From positions 1 through 64,000 of the forward strand of contig NBLN01000011.1 in assembly GCA_002084425.1 (NCBI GenBank): a DNA stretch of 64,000 nucleotides, written 5' to 3'. Each line of letters opens with the position of its first letter. Positions within the stretch are counted from its first letter, which is position 1. Positions 47,768-57,289 of this stretch are shown here, one piece after another. The notes under the pieces are model-generated. The model made no database searches. It saw nothing but the letters and a program-made list of their open reading frames with translations, and was not told where the DNA came from. Origin of the DNA: Desulfobacteraceae bacterium 4572_130 (GTDB taxonomy: Bacteria > Desulfobacterota > Desulfobacteria > Desulfobacterales > Desulfobacteraceae). The position numbers and the translations under genes were made by a program.

Positions 47768-50051
47768 CTTAAATGTTGTTGGAAAACCAATCCCTAAATT
47801 AGATGCAGCTCAGAAAGCTTTAGGCAGAGCTCAATATATTCAAGATATTAAACTTCCTGAAATGCTTTATGGAAAAATTCTTTACAGCAAATTTGCTCAT
47901 GCCAAAATCATTAACATTAATACTTCAAAAGCAGAAAAACTTTCTGGCGTTTATGCAGTTCTTACAGGCAAGGATGTGCCAAAGAAAATGAAAATGGGAT
48001 TTTACAAAGATAATCCTCCCATAAAAAAAGATAAAGTATGTTCTTTTCGTGATGAAGTTGCAGCTGTTGCTGCATTAAGCCCTGAAATCGCTGAAAAAGC
48101 TTTGAGCCTTATTGAGATTGAATATAAAGAGCTTAAGGGAATTTTTGATCCTGAAAAAGCTATGGAAAAAGAAAGTCCTTTGGTTCATGAATACCATAAA
48201 TCTAATGTTCTTAAACTCCCTTGGAAACTTCATTATGGAGATGTTGAAAAAGCTGAAAAAGAATCAGATTTTATAGTTAAGGAAAAATTTAAAACAACAT
48301 GGGTAACTCATTGCTGTCTTGGTACAAGCGGAGCTGTTGCCTTGTTTGACTCCAATGATAATTTAACTATTCATACAAATACACAAATACCCAGCCTTGC
48401 TCAAAAAGATTTTTTGGAAGCTCTTAGATCAATGGGACTTGAAAATAAAAGGGTAAGAGTTATTAAACCAACTATTGGAGGTGGGTTTGGAAGTAAATTA
48501 GACACCTATGCTTATGAACATATTGCCATTCTTTTGGCACATAAAACAAGAAAACCTGTTAAGATTATTTTTGATAGAAAAGAAGAATTTAAGGCAACTT
48601 CCACAAGACAGCCTGCAATTATTTATATTAAACAAGGTTGTAATAAAGATGGAAAACTAACTTTTAGAGATATTAAAATGGTTCTGGACAATGGGGCATA
48701 TACTTCATGGGGTGCAACTACGCCATCTGTTATGATGATGCCCATAACTTCCCTTTATAGAGTGGAAAATGTAAGATACAAGGCAAAGTGTGTTTATACA
48801 AATAATACTTATTCTCAGGCAATGCGGGGATATGGAAACCCTCAGGCAACATTTGCTATTGAATCAAATCTGGATATGCTGGCTCAAAAGGCAGGTATTG
48901 ATAGAATTGAAATAAGACGAATTAATCAAAATCAGCCGGGAGATATAACGCCTCAGGGATTTAAAATCAGCTCCTGCGGCCTTAGCAAATGTATTGATAA
49001 AGTTGAAAAAGAATTAAAAAAAGATTGTAAAAAACAGGAAAATGTTGGAACTGGTATTGCCTCTCTTATTCATGTGGGAGGAGGTGCTAGAATTTATAAG
49101 TCTGATGGATGCGGGGTTATCCTGAAAATGGATGATTATGGTAAAGTTGACATTTTTACAGGTGGTACAGACATGGGCCAGGGTCTTGATAATATTACTG
49201 CCCAAATTGTAGCAGAAGAGCTTGGACTTTTTGTTGAAGATATTAATGTTGTTCATTCTGATACAGATATATGTCCCTGGGATGTGGGAGCTCATGCAAG
49301 TCGAAGTACTTTTGTAGCTGGAAATGCAGCTCTTGGTGCTGCTCAAAAAATAAAGGAAAAAATTTTAAAATTTGCATCAAAAATACTTGATGCTTCTATT
49401 AAGGATTTAATTCTTAGAGACAGAACTATTTTTGTAAAAGATAATTCTGAGAAAAATATTCCTCCCAAAAGCATAGCAATAGATAAACTTTTGCGAAAAG
49501 CCCATTTTTCACCCAATGGAACAATGCTTATGGCAGACTATTTTTATGATCCTGATAATGAAAATATGGGAAAAGATTTTAAAGGCAATATGTCAGTAAC
49601 CTATGCTTTTGGAGTTCATGGAGTTAAATTAACAGTTGATAAGGAAACAGGTAAGGTGGAAATTCTTGATTATATTGCAGCCCATGATGTGGGTCGTGCC
49701 ATTAATCCATTGCTTCTTGAAGGTCAGGTTTATGGTGGTGTTGTTATGGGACTTGGTTATGCTTTAACTGAGGAAGTTATGCATAAAAATGGAGAAAATA
49801 TGAATGCTGATTTTAGAGATTACAAACTTTTTACAGCAAAAGATGCCATAAAAATCAAAGCCCCTGTTATTGAAACAAATGATAAATATGGACCCTTTGG
49901 TGCAAAGGGCATAGGAGAGCCTGGATGTGTTCCCACAGCTCCTGCTATTGCCAATGCAATTTATGATGCTGTTGGTGTTAGAATTAAAGATCTTCCCATT
50001 ACTCCTGAAAAAGTTTTAGCTGCTTTAAAAGAAAAATCTTTACAGGAATAA
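47760..50051 (+). CDS. molybdenum hydroxylase large subunit, xanthine-dehydrogenase family
   Basis: The 763-residue chain has the molybdopterin landmarks: IGGGFGSKLDTYAYE, YSQAMRGYGNPQATFAIE, TDMGQGLDNITAQIVAEELG and the C-terminal GAKGIGEPGC with catalytic Glu720. It would hydroxylate, or reductively dehydroxylate, an aromatic or N-heterocyclic substrate. The ATG 47760 overlaps the end of the broken [2Fe-2S] gene, so coupling was original. Unlike the second large subunit, the catalytic Glu is kept. It is followed after 135 bases by the HcrB-like FAD/[4Fe-4S] gene. Confidence 0.9.
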   Translation: MSNLNVVGKPIPKLDAAQKALGRAQYIQDIKLPEMLYGKILYSKFAHAKIININTSKAEKLSGVYAVLTGKDVPKKMKMGFYKDNPPIKKDKVCSFRDEVAAVAALSPEIAEKALSLIEIEYKELKGIFDPEKAMEKESPLVHEYHKSNVLKLPWKLHYGDVEKAEKESDFIVKEKFKTTWVTHCCLGTSGAVALFDSNDNLTIHTNTQIPSLAQKDFLEALRSMGLENKRVRVIKPTIGGGFGSKLDTYAYEHIAILLAHKTRKPVKIIFDRKEEFKATSTRQPAIIYIKQGCNKDGKLTFRDIKMVLDNGAYTSWGATTPSVMMMPITSLYRVENVRYKAKCVYTNNTYSQAMRGYGNPQATFAIESNLDMLAQKAGIDRIEIRRINQNQPGDITPQGFKISSCGLSKCIDKVEKELKKDCKKQENVGTGIASLIHVGGGARIYKSDGCGVILKMDDYGKVDIFTGGTDMGQGLDNITAQIVAEELGLFVEDINVVHSDTDICPWDVGAHASRSTFVAGNAALGAAQKIKEKILKFASKILDASIKDLILRDRTIFVKDNSEKNIPPKSIAIDKLLRKAHFSPNGTMLMADYFYDPDNENMGKDFKGNMSVTYAFGVHGVKLTVDKETGKVEILDYIAAHDVGRAINPLLLEGQVYGGVVMGLGYALTEEVMHKNGENMNADFRDYKLFTAKDAIKIKAPVIETNDKYGPFGAKGIGEPGCVPTAPAIANAIYDAVGVRIKDLPITPEKVLAALKEKSLQE

Positions 50052-50186
50052 TTGAAGAGAATTATTTTAAAGAATTAGCCTAATATGGATATTTTTTGAA
50101 TTTATGAAAACATATTAAAGTTGTAATAATTTTTTGATTTTCAGCTACTATCTTTAAACTCAATTAATATAACAAGGAGAAAAAAA

Positions 50187-51215
50187 GTGCGATTACCAAG
50201 GTTTGAATATTTAAAACCTGAGAATCTTAATAAGCTGCTTCAAATGCTTGCAATTTATAAGAATGATGCAAAAATTCTTGCAGGAGGCACAGACCTTTTA
50301 GTTAGAATGAAAAAAGGACTTTTAAAACCAAAATTTGTTATCAGCCTTAAAGATTTAAAGGAATTATCTTATATAAAACAAAATAATGAAAATATTAAAA
50401 TTGGCGCAAAAACCTGTATTGCTGATATTATTGATTCTAATATTATTAAAAATAAAGCTTATGCACTATTTCAAGCATGTCAAAAAATAGGAGCAGCAAC
50501 TATTCAGCATTACAAAGGAACCATTGGTGGTAATATTCTTCAAGATAATCGGTGCATTCATTATAATCAATCAGCATTTCATAGATCAGGTCGTGGAGCA
50601 TGCCATAAAGATGGTGGTAAAATTTGTTATGCAAGAGATGATGCAGATAGATGTTTTTCCACATGCCAGTCAGATGGTGCTACAGCACTTATGGCTTTAG
50701 ATGCTAAACTAAGTTTAGCAAAAAAAGGCAAAAAAAGAACAATAAATCTTGCTGATTTTTATACATCAGATGGTATTATCCCCTTTATTATTGAACCAGA
50801 TGAAATTCTTACAGAAATTATCATTCCAATTAAAGATGGTGTAAGTTTCTATAAACGACTTTCCTGTCGTTCTTCTATTGATTATCCAATTGTTAGTGCT
50901 GGAGTGTTTTTAAAGCCATTACAAAAAAATGTACCACTTGAAAAAAACACAATAGATAATGCCAGAATTGTTGTAGGGGCCATAGGAAGATCACCTCTTT
51001 TTTTAAGCTCTGCATCATTATTTTTAAAAGGGAAAAAATTTAATGATATAAATGCTTTTAAAAAAGCTTCTAATATTGCCATGGATAATGCATCAACATT
51101 TGCAGTTCATAATATAGGTTCAACAACCCTTGAATATAGATGCTCTATGATATTTCAAATGGTATTTCAGGCACTTGAACAAGCAGTAAATCTAAATCAG
51201 GAAAATCAAAAATAA
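50187..51215 (+). CDS. 4-hydroxybenzoyl-CoA reductase beta-like subunit with FAD and extra [4Fe-4S] site
   Basis: The 342-residue protein is a FAD chain (ILAGGTDLLVRMKKG; KGTIGGNILQD) with the insertion known from 4-hydroxybenzoyl-CoA reductase HcrB. Cys123, 139, 147 and 156 sit at HcrB positions 122, 138, 146, 155, the ligands of the additional [4Fe-4S] cluster (NRC, GAC, KIC, DRC). This cluster lets HcrB take low-potential electrons from ferredoxin for reductive dehydroxylation. GTG start 50187 has an AAGGAGA ribosome site. Its likely partners are the [2Fe-2S] (54444) and large (54989) subunits, from which it is separated by a 3.2-kb defence islet. Confidence 0.88.
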   Translation: MRLPRFEYLKPENLNKLLQMLAIYKNDAKILAGGTDLLVRMKKGLLKPKFVISLKDLKELSYIKQNNENIKIGAKTCIADIIDSNIIKNKAYALFQACQKIGAATIQHYKGTIGGNILQDNRCIHYNQSAFHRSGRGACHKDGGKICYARDDADRCFSTCQSDGATALMALDAKLSLAKKGKKRTINLADFYTSDGIIPFIIEPDEILTEIIIPIKDGVSFYKRLSCRSSIDYPIVSAGVFLKPLQKNVPLEKNTIDNARIVVGAIGRSPLFLSSASLFLKGKKFNDINAFKKASNIAMDNASTFAVHNIGSTTLEYRCSMIFQMVFQALEQAVNLNQENQK

Positions 51216-51250
51216 TGAGTTATAAATCAAAAATTGGATAAAAGTATTAA

Positions 51251-51744
51251 ATGAATAAATTTTACAAAATAAAATCACCAACAGAAATATTATTTAATAA
51301 TGAAATTGAATTGCTACCTTCTATAACAGAATTATTTGAATATGAATTAGCGTATCTTGAATATAAAATATTACAAAAAAATGAATATATTGAAAGAACT
51401 GCATATGGAAAAAGTTTAAACAATAAAAAAAGCCTGCATTTCTTAAAATATTCAAAAATTTCAGAATCTCTTTTAAAAACTCGTTCAGCAGCAACAAATT
51501 CTTATTTTAAAAATGGCTTGTTTTCAACAGGTTATGCTACACATAATCAGGTCAAGGCGACAAATCAAAGACTGAAATATCAATAGATCGTCTAATCAAA
51601 AAACATTATCTAAATGCAAAATTTATTGGCTTTGTTGATGGAATTGGTTGGTATGTTAGAAAAGGTGATTTGAAAAGAATGGTTACAGCTTATGAAGATG
51701 TTTTTACTTTTCATAAGGATGACAAAGATTTGAGCAATTGTTAA
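51251..51744 (+). pseudogene. type II restriction endonuclease-like gene, frameshifted
   Basis: The first part (to about 51550) is a 111-codon frame (FYKIKSPTEILFNNEIE, KSLHFLKYSKISESLLK). A shift near 51552 leads to a second frame with GQGDKSKTEISIDRLIKK, AKFIGFVDGIGWYVRKGDLK and TAYEDVFTFHK, which ends at 51744. The GFVDGIGWYxRxGDLxRM ending is one I know from small type II restriction endonucleases. As both halves line up end to end, one frameshift broke a gene of about 160 codons. It opens an islet with a GmrSD-like gene and a methyltransferase, the latter a likely former partner. Confidence 0.6.
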
Positions 51745-51760
51745 TAAAGGAGTTTGAAAA

Positions 51761-53428
51761 ATGAGCAAAATTAAATTTGAAGTAAAGGGAATTGGAAAAT
51801 TAATAAAAGAAGAAAAATTGTGTGTGCCTATTTATCAAAGACCTTTTTCTTGGGGAAAAAAACAAATAGATGAGTTACATAATGATTTAAAAGAAGCTAT
51901 TGATAGTAATACTGATGAATATTTTTTGGGCACTGTTGTATTAACAAAGATTGAAGGGGAAAATAAATTAGAAATAATAGATGGTCAACAAAGAATTACA
52001 TCAATAGCTATTTTTTTTGCTACTATTAGAGAGTTTTTTATTTCTGATATGGAGAAGGATGCAATTCAAACGTATTTAAGTGACTATGATTTTAATGAAG
52101 GTAACAATGTCCCTAAACTGGAATTGAGCTCTCAAGACAATGAATTTTATAGAGAATTTATTATTAATAAAAAATTTGAATTTCCAAAGACTAAAGAATC
52201 TCATAATCGAATAAATGAGGCATTTGGAACTACTCAACAACTTATTAAAAAGTTATTAAATTTCAATAATGGAGACTTAAAAGCCTTAATTGAGTGGAAA
52301 GATTTCATAGATGATAAATTAAAAGTTGTTTTTATTACTGTTCCTACTGGATCAAATGCTTATACCATATTTGAAACCTTAAATGATCGAGGTATTGAAT
52401 TAGCTCAAATTGATTTACTTAAAAATTACTTATATTCAAAGGCTGGTAAGCGTTTAAATGAAGCACAAAACTTATGGATTGAAATTATTTCAAAAATTGA
52501 ATCAAATGCAACTGAAAGTTTAGTATTAACTTATATTAAGCATTATTGGGCATCTACCTATGGATTTGTTAGAAAAAAAAATAAGGCTTTATACTATCAA
52601 ATAAGAAATAATGTAAAGAATGCTACACAAGTGATTTCTTTTCTTACAAACCTTAAAAATGATTTAGATAAATATCTTGCAATTTTAGATGAAAATAATT
52701 CTTTTTGGGATGATTATGATGAAAAATGTAAGGAATATATTAAGACACTTAATTTTTTTGATTTTGAACAATATAGACCATTATTATTTTCTATTCTTAG
52801 AAAATTTGAGCCAATAGAGGTGAAAAAAGCATTAAAAATTATTTTATCTTGGTTAGTAAGAAGTCTAATTCTTGGTAAACTTAGTGGGGGGCCTTTAGAA
52901 AAAGCATACATTAATACGGCAAAAAGCATTTCAGATAGAAAAATAACAAAAGTAAAAGATTTGAAAAATGATCTAAAAAAATTCATACCAAAAGATGATG
53001 AGTTTGAAGATGGTTTTAAAACAGCAAGTGTAAGCAAACATAAATTAGCGAGATACTATTTAATTGCTATTGAGAATTATCACAGAGGAAAAAAATCCCC
53101 TGAGCTATTAGTAAATACAAATCCTGATGCTGTAAACTTAGAACATATTTTACCACAAAAGCCAGAAGATAATTATCCAAATTTTTCTGAAGAGGACAAA
53201 ATCACTTACTTAAAACGGATTGGTAATCTTACTTTAATGAAAACAAAAGAGAATAATGATTTTAAAAATTCTTCTTTTGTAACAAAAAAACAAAAATATA
53301 AACAATCAGAGCTTTGGGTGACGAATATGCTTGGAGATTTTGATGATTGGAATAAAGAAAAAATAAGAGAAAGGCAAAGTGAATTAGCAAACTTGGCAAT
53401 TAAGACTTGGAGTTTAAAGTTTGAATAA
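51761..53428 (+). CDS. GmrSD-like (DUF262/DUF1524) type IV restriction protein
   Basis: The 555-residue protein has the DUF262 motifs VPIYQRPFSWGKKQIDEL and LEIIDGQQRITSIAIFFA plus YTIFETLNDRG, and the C-terminal HNH nuclease segment NLEHILPQK, RIGNLTLM and NNDFKNSSF with the family His-Asn pattern. Such proteins cut DNA carrying modified cytosines in a nucleotide-dependent way. It looks intact. It overlaps the methyltransferase by 8 bases, so they share an operon. Coexistence with an adenine/cytosine methyltransferase next door means its target must differ from that modification. Confidence 0.88.
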   Translation: MSKIKFEVKGIGKLIKEEKLCVPIYQRPFSWGKKQIDELHNDLKEAIDSNTDEYFLGTVVLTKIEGENKLEIIDGQQRITSIAIFFATIREFFISDMEKDAIQTYLSDYDFNEGNNVPKLELSSQDNEFYREFIINKKFEFPKTKESHNRINEAFGTTQQLIKKLLNFNNGDLKALIEWKDFIDDKLKVVFITVPTGSNAYTIFETLNDRGIELAQIDLLKNYLYSKAGKRLNEAQNLWIEIISKIESNATESLVLTYIKHYWASTYGFVRKKNKALYYQIRNNVKNATQVISFLTNLKNDLDKYLAILDENNSFWDDYDEKCKEYIKTLNFFDFEQYRPLLFSILRKFEPIEVKKALKIILSWLVRSLILGKLSGGPLEKAYINTAKSISDRKITKVKDLKNDLKKFIPKDDEFEDGFKTASVSKHKLARYYLIAIENYHRGKKSPELLVNTNPDAVNLEHILPQKPEDNYPNFSEEDKITYLKRIGNLTLMKTKENNDFKNSSFVTKKQKYKQSELWVTNMLGDFDDWNKEKIRERQSELANLAIKTWSLKFE

Positions 53429-54428
53429 TATCTCAGCACAATACACAAATAAAATATATCAGGGCGATTGTTTAGAATTATTTAAAAAAATACCTGATAA
53501 TTCAGTGGATGTAACTTTTGCTGATCCCCCATTTAATTTAAAGAAAAGTTATAAAAGCTATAAGGATAGATTAGAATTTCAAGAATACCTTGACTGGTGC
53601 AAACTTTGGATTTCTGAAATGGTTAGGGTAACAAAACCAACGGGCTCTATTTTTTTGCACAATATTCCAAAATGGTTGACATATTATTCAACTTTTTTAA
53701 ATGAAAAAGCTTATTTTAAACATTGGATTTCATGGGATGCTCCAACAGCACCTATGGGTAAATCTTTGCAACCAGCAAATTATGGTATTTTGTTTTATAC
53801 TAAATCTGAAAAAGGAACAAAAATAAATGAGTTAAGACATCCTCACAAAAGAGACAGAAAACAAGGATATTTATTAAAGGATTATGGAGGGAAAAAAGAC
53901 AAATTACATCCATTTGGACCTCTTGTTTCAGATGTGTGGACAGATATTCACAGAATAAAACATAATAAAAATAGGGATCCACATCCTTGTCAACTTCCTA
54001 TTCATTTAATGGACAGAATAATTTTATCAACAACTGATGAAAACGATATTATATTAGATCCTTTTTCTGGGACTGGTACAACTGCTATTTCAGCAAAAAG
54101 ATTAGGAAGAAGATATATTGGTTTTGAGATTGATCCTTTTTATGTTGATGTCTCTGAAAAAAAAGTAGAAAACACACAAACCAATTTTAAAATTGGGAAA
54201 ATTTGGGTAAGTTTTTATTTAAAAAATATTGTAACAATAAGACATAAAGATTGGGATATATTAAAAGATTATTTTATTATTCCAAAGATAATGAAAACTA
54301 TTGATTATAAAAAAACTGTTTTAAAAAATAAAAAATTAATACCAATTGAAAGTAATAAAAGGCTGGCACCAATAAATGGAAATGATTTATTGAAAAACAA
54401 ACAATATGAAACAGATATAGCAATATAA
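53421..54428 (+). CDS. site-specific DNA methyltransferase (beta-class, N4/N6)
   Basis: The 335-residue protein begins QGDCLELFKKIPDNSVDVTF, then ADPPFNLK (catalytic motif IV), and near residue 215 DPFSGTGTTAISAKRLGRRY (motif I), the permuted order of beta-class amino-methyltransferases. The end holds a basic variable region that may contact DNA. It uses a TTG start overlapping the GmrSD-like gene. A broken endonuclease-like gene lies 1.7 kb upstream, so this may be an orphan. It ends 15 bases before the [2Fe-2S] subunit gene, in the same orientation. Confidence 0.88.
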   Translation: MNNISAQYTNKIYQGDCLELFKKIPDNSVDVTFADPPFNLKKSYKSYKDRLEFQEYLDWCKLWISEMVRVTKPTGSIFLHNIPKWLTYYSTFLNEKAYFKHWISWDAPTAPMGKSLQPANYGILFYTKSEKGTKINELRHPHKRDRKQGYLLKDYGGKKDKLHPFGPLVSDVWTDIHRIKHNKNRDPHPCQLPIHLMDRIILSTTDENDIILDPFSGTGTTAISAKRLGRRYIGFEIDPFYVDVSEKKVENTQTNFKIGKIWVSFYLKNIVTIRHKDWDILKDYFIIPKIMKTIDYKKTVLKNKKLIPIESNKRLAPINGNDLLKNKQYETDIAI

Positions 54429-54443
54429 AATGAGAAATCAAAA

Positions 54444-54953
54444 ATGAAAAACACACAAATTATTTTAAATATAAATGATCAAATTCATGAAATTATGGTT
54501 TATCCCAATGATACACTTTTGGAAGTTTTGCGGGACAAGCTTGATTTAACAGGGTCAAAAGAAAGCTGCTCAGAAGGTGTTTGCGGGTCCTGCACAGTTC
54601 AAATTAATGGAAAACCTGTAAGAGCTTGTTTAACTCTTGCAATGGAAGCACAAGAAACAAAAATTAAAACTGTGGAAGGACTTGCTAATAAAGATGAGTT
54701 GTCAGGTCTTCAACAATCCTTTATTGATCATGGAGCTGTTCAATGTGGATTTTGCACTTCTGGAATGCTTATGTCAGCTGATGCTTTGCTAAAAAAAAAT
54801 TCCAATCCTAATGAAAAAATAATTGCAAAAGCAATTTCTGGAAATATTTGTCGGTGTACAGGATATGCAAAAATTATTAAAGCAGTAGCACATGCAAATA
54901 ATAAGCAGGAACATTGTCCAGATTGTACAATCAATGCCATAACACAGAGCTAA
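54444..54953 (+). CDS. [2Fe-2S] subunit of a molybdenum hydroxylase (HcrC-like)
   Basis: The 169-residue protein has both cluster sets: Cys42, 47, 50, 62 (plant-type) and Cys101, 104, 136, 138 (helical-bundle type), all kept. It transfers electrons between the molybdenum chain and the FAD chain. The C-terminal tail past CRCTGY is about 15 residues longer than usual and ends QEHCPDCTINAI, adding two cysteines. It directly precedes the large subunit at 54989 and follows a defence islet, with the FAD/[4Fe-4S] partner on the far side. Confidence 0.9.
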   Translation: MKNTQIILNINDQIHEIMVYPNDTLLEVLRDKLDLTGSKESCSEGVCGSCTVQINGKPVRACLTLAMEAQETKIKTVEGLANKDELSGLQQSFIDHGAVQCGFCTSGMLMSADALLKKNSNPNEKIIAKAISGNICRCTGYAKIIKAVAHANNKQEHCPDCTINAITQS

Positions 54954-54988
54954 TTTCTGGTTCCTATATATATCAAAGGAGTAAAAAA

Positions 54989-57265
54989 ATGTCTGATTAC
55001 ACCATTATTGGAAAAAGAATGCCAAGAGTTGATTCCAGGGCAAAAGTTATGGGAAAAGCAAAATTTACTAGTGATTTAAAACTGCCTGGCATGCTTGTTG
55101 GAAAAATTAAACGAAGCCCTTATGCTCATGCTAAAATTATTAATATTGATACATCAAACGCAGAAAAGCTTTTTGGAGTAAAAGCAGTTGTAACAGGAAA
55201 AGATACTCAAAAAGTTAAATGGGGAGTATTTCCATATACAAGAGACCAAGAATTTATTCAAACTGAAAAAGTACGATATATAGGCGATGAAGTAGCAGGT
55301 GTTGCAGCAGTTGATGAAGAAACTGCGCTTAAAGCACTTGATCTTATTAAAGTTGAATATAAAGAACTGCCTCCAGTTTTTGATCCAATGGAAGCTATGG
55401 CATCACAAACAGAACTTATTCATAATGATTTTCCTAATAATATTAATATTCATGTAAATATTGATACAGGCAATGTAGATGAAAATTTTAAAAAAGCATA
55501 TTACATTAGGGAAGATACTTTTGTGGCACCAGAAGAATCCTATTTTCAGGCAGAACCTTATGCAATTCTAGCTCGGTTTGACCATGAAGATTGTTTAGAA
55601 GTTTGGATGCCAAATGGTGGTCCTCATATGAAATCCAAACCTTTGTCTAATGCTTTTAAAATTCCCCTTCATAAAGTAAAAGTAAGAAAAGTAGCAATTG
55701 GCGGTGCTTTTGGAGGGCGTTCTGAAATATGCCCTGTTGATTATATTTGCGCACTTTTAGCAAAAAAAACAAACAAACCTGTAAAAATTGAGTTTACAAG
55801 AGAAGAAAATACCATTGCCACAAGGCAGGGACATTCTATGATAACAACTCATAAAACAGGGGTCGATAAAAATGGAAAAATTTTAGCAAGAGAAACCACA
55901 TGTTATATGGATGGAGGTGCATATTCAAGTACCGGCCCAATTGCTACAAGTGTTCCATTTCTTTCTATGGAGCAGGCATACCGTATGGAAAGTGTTCGAT
56001 ATAATGGATATAGAATTTATACAAACAAACCTATTAGAGGCATGATACGAGTTCATGGAAGAGCATTTGCATGCGGAGCAGACACACAGCTTGATATGAT
56101 TGCAGAGCATCTTAATATTGATCCTGTTGAAATTAGATTAAGAAACTCCAGACAATCTGGAGATTATACAAGTACAAAATCCTATGTTGACTCATGTGCT
56201 ATGGATGAAACTATTTATAAAGCTGTTGAAAAATCAGGTTTTAAGAAAAAATGGGGAAAACTTCCAAGTTTTCATGGTATTGGAATTGGCACTAATTCTG
56301 TTCAAACTGGTTTTCCTATGGGAATTCGTGGTGGTTCTCAATGTTTTATTAAATTTAATGAAGATGGAGAAGCAACTGTAATGTCAGGAGTTGTAGATAA
56401 TGGTCAGGGAAATGACAATATGGTTGTTCAAATTGCAGCTCAAGAACTTGGACTTTTACCTCAAGACATTCATCTTGTTTCAGCTGACACAGAAACAACA
56501 TCTTCTGATCCCGGGTCATATTCTCAGGTTTCAACCTTTGTTGGAGGACATGCTGTAAAAATTGCAGCACAAAACTGCCGAAAAAAACTTTTTAAAGTTG
56601 CATCAAAAATTCTTAAAGAAAATCCTGAAAATCTTGGAGCAGAAAATCGTTTAATTTTTGTTAAAAATAATCCTGAAAAATCCATTCCTATAAAAAAAGT
56701 AGTAAGAATCAGTCTTTTAAATTTTAATTCAGTTAATGCTGAAGGTGGATATTGGCCAAAAGTTGATATGAAACGCGAATGGGTATCTAATCCTTATGGA
56801 CAAATGTGTGAAGCTTTTTCCTTTGGCACTACTATTGTTGAAGTTAAAGTTGATCCAAATACAGGGCAGGTTAAGGTTTTAAAGGTAACTGCTGCTCAAG
56901 ATGTTGGATATGCTTTAAATCCTTTGGTTTTAGAAGGGCAGTTTGAAGGTTCCATTGCTATGGGAGGGCAGGGAGGTATGCTTAGTGAATACCATGAATG
57001 GAATAATGGCAGATGTATTAATCCCACTATGCTTGATTATAAACTGCCCTTAGCTTGTGATATGCCAAAAATTAATAATATTATTGTTGAATCAATTGAT
57101 CCCAAAGGTCCTTATGGAGCAAAAGAAGCAGGAATGTCCATTGCTATGTCAGCAGCTCAAGCATACAGCGCAGCAATAAGCAATGCCATTGGTGTTTATA
57201 TGGACTCTTTTCCCTTAACTCCAGATAAAATTCTTGCAGCTATTAAACAAAAAAATGCTGTGTAA
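54989..57265 (+). CDS. molybdenum hydroxylase large subunit, 4-hydroxybenzoyl-CoA reductase alpha-like, catalytic Glu replaced
   Basis: The 758-residue chain has IGGAFGGRSEICPVDYIC, RGMIRVHGRAFACGADTQ and VDNGQGNDNMVVQIAAQE, the molybdopterin motifs of the xanthine-dehydrogenase family. The C-terminal active-site loop reads GAKEAGMSIAM: the family Glu (GAKEASEG or GAKGxGEP) is Met716. The length of the loop is unchanged, so this is substitution rather than deletion. A ribosome site (AAAGGAG) precedes ATG 54989; the longer frame upstream overlaps the small subunit and is not used. With the small subunit and the HcrB-like chain it forms the second set. Either the chemistry differs or it is inactive. 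Confidence 0.88.
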   Translation: MSDYTIIGKRMPRVDSRAKVMGKAKFTSDLKLPGMLVGKIKRSPYAHAKIINIDTSNAEKLFGVKAVVTGKDTQKVKWGVFPYTRDQEFIQTEKVRYIGDEVAGVAAVDEETALKALDLIKVEYKELPPVFDPMEAMASQTELIHNDFPNNINIHVNIDTGNVDENFKKAYYIREDTFVAPEESYFQAEPYAILARFDHEDCLEVWMPNGGPHMKSKPLSNAFKIPLHKVKVRKVAIGGAFGGRSEICPVDYICALLAKKTNKPVKIEFTREENTIATRQGHSMITTHKTGVDKNGKILARETTCYMDGGAYSSTGPIATSVPFLSMEQAYRMESVRYNGYRIYTNKPIRGMIRVHGRAFACGADTQLDMIAEHLNIDPVEIRLRNSRQSGDYTSTKSYVDSCAMDETIYKAVEKSGFKKKWGKLPSFHGIGIGTNSVQTGFPMGIRGGSQCFIKFNEDGEATVMSGVVDNGQGNDNMVVQIAAQELGLLPQDIHLVSADTETTSSDPGSYSQVSTFVGGHAVKIAAQNCRKKLFKVASKILKENPENLGAENRLIFVKNNPEKSIPIKKVVRISLLNFNSVNAEGGYWPKVDMKREWVSNPYGQMCEAFSFGTTIVEVKVDPNTGQVKVLKVTAAQDVGYALNPLVLEGQFEGSIAMGGQGGMLSEYHEWNNGRCINPTMLDYKLPLACDMPKINNIIVESIDPKGPYGAKEAGMSIAMSAAQAYSAAISNAIGVYMDSFPLTPDKILAAIKQKNAV

Positions 57266-57289
57266 ATGCTTAATATTAATAAATAATTT

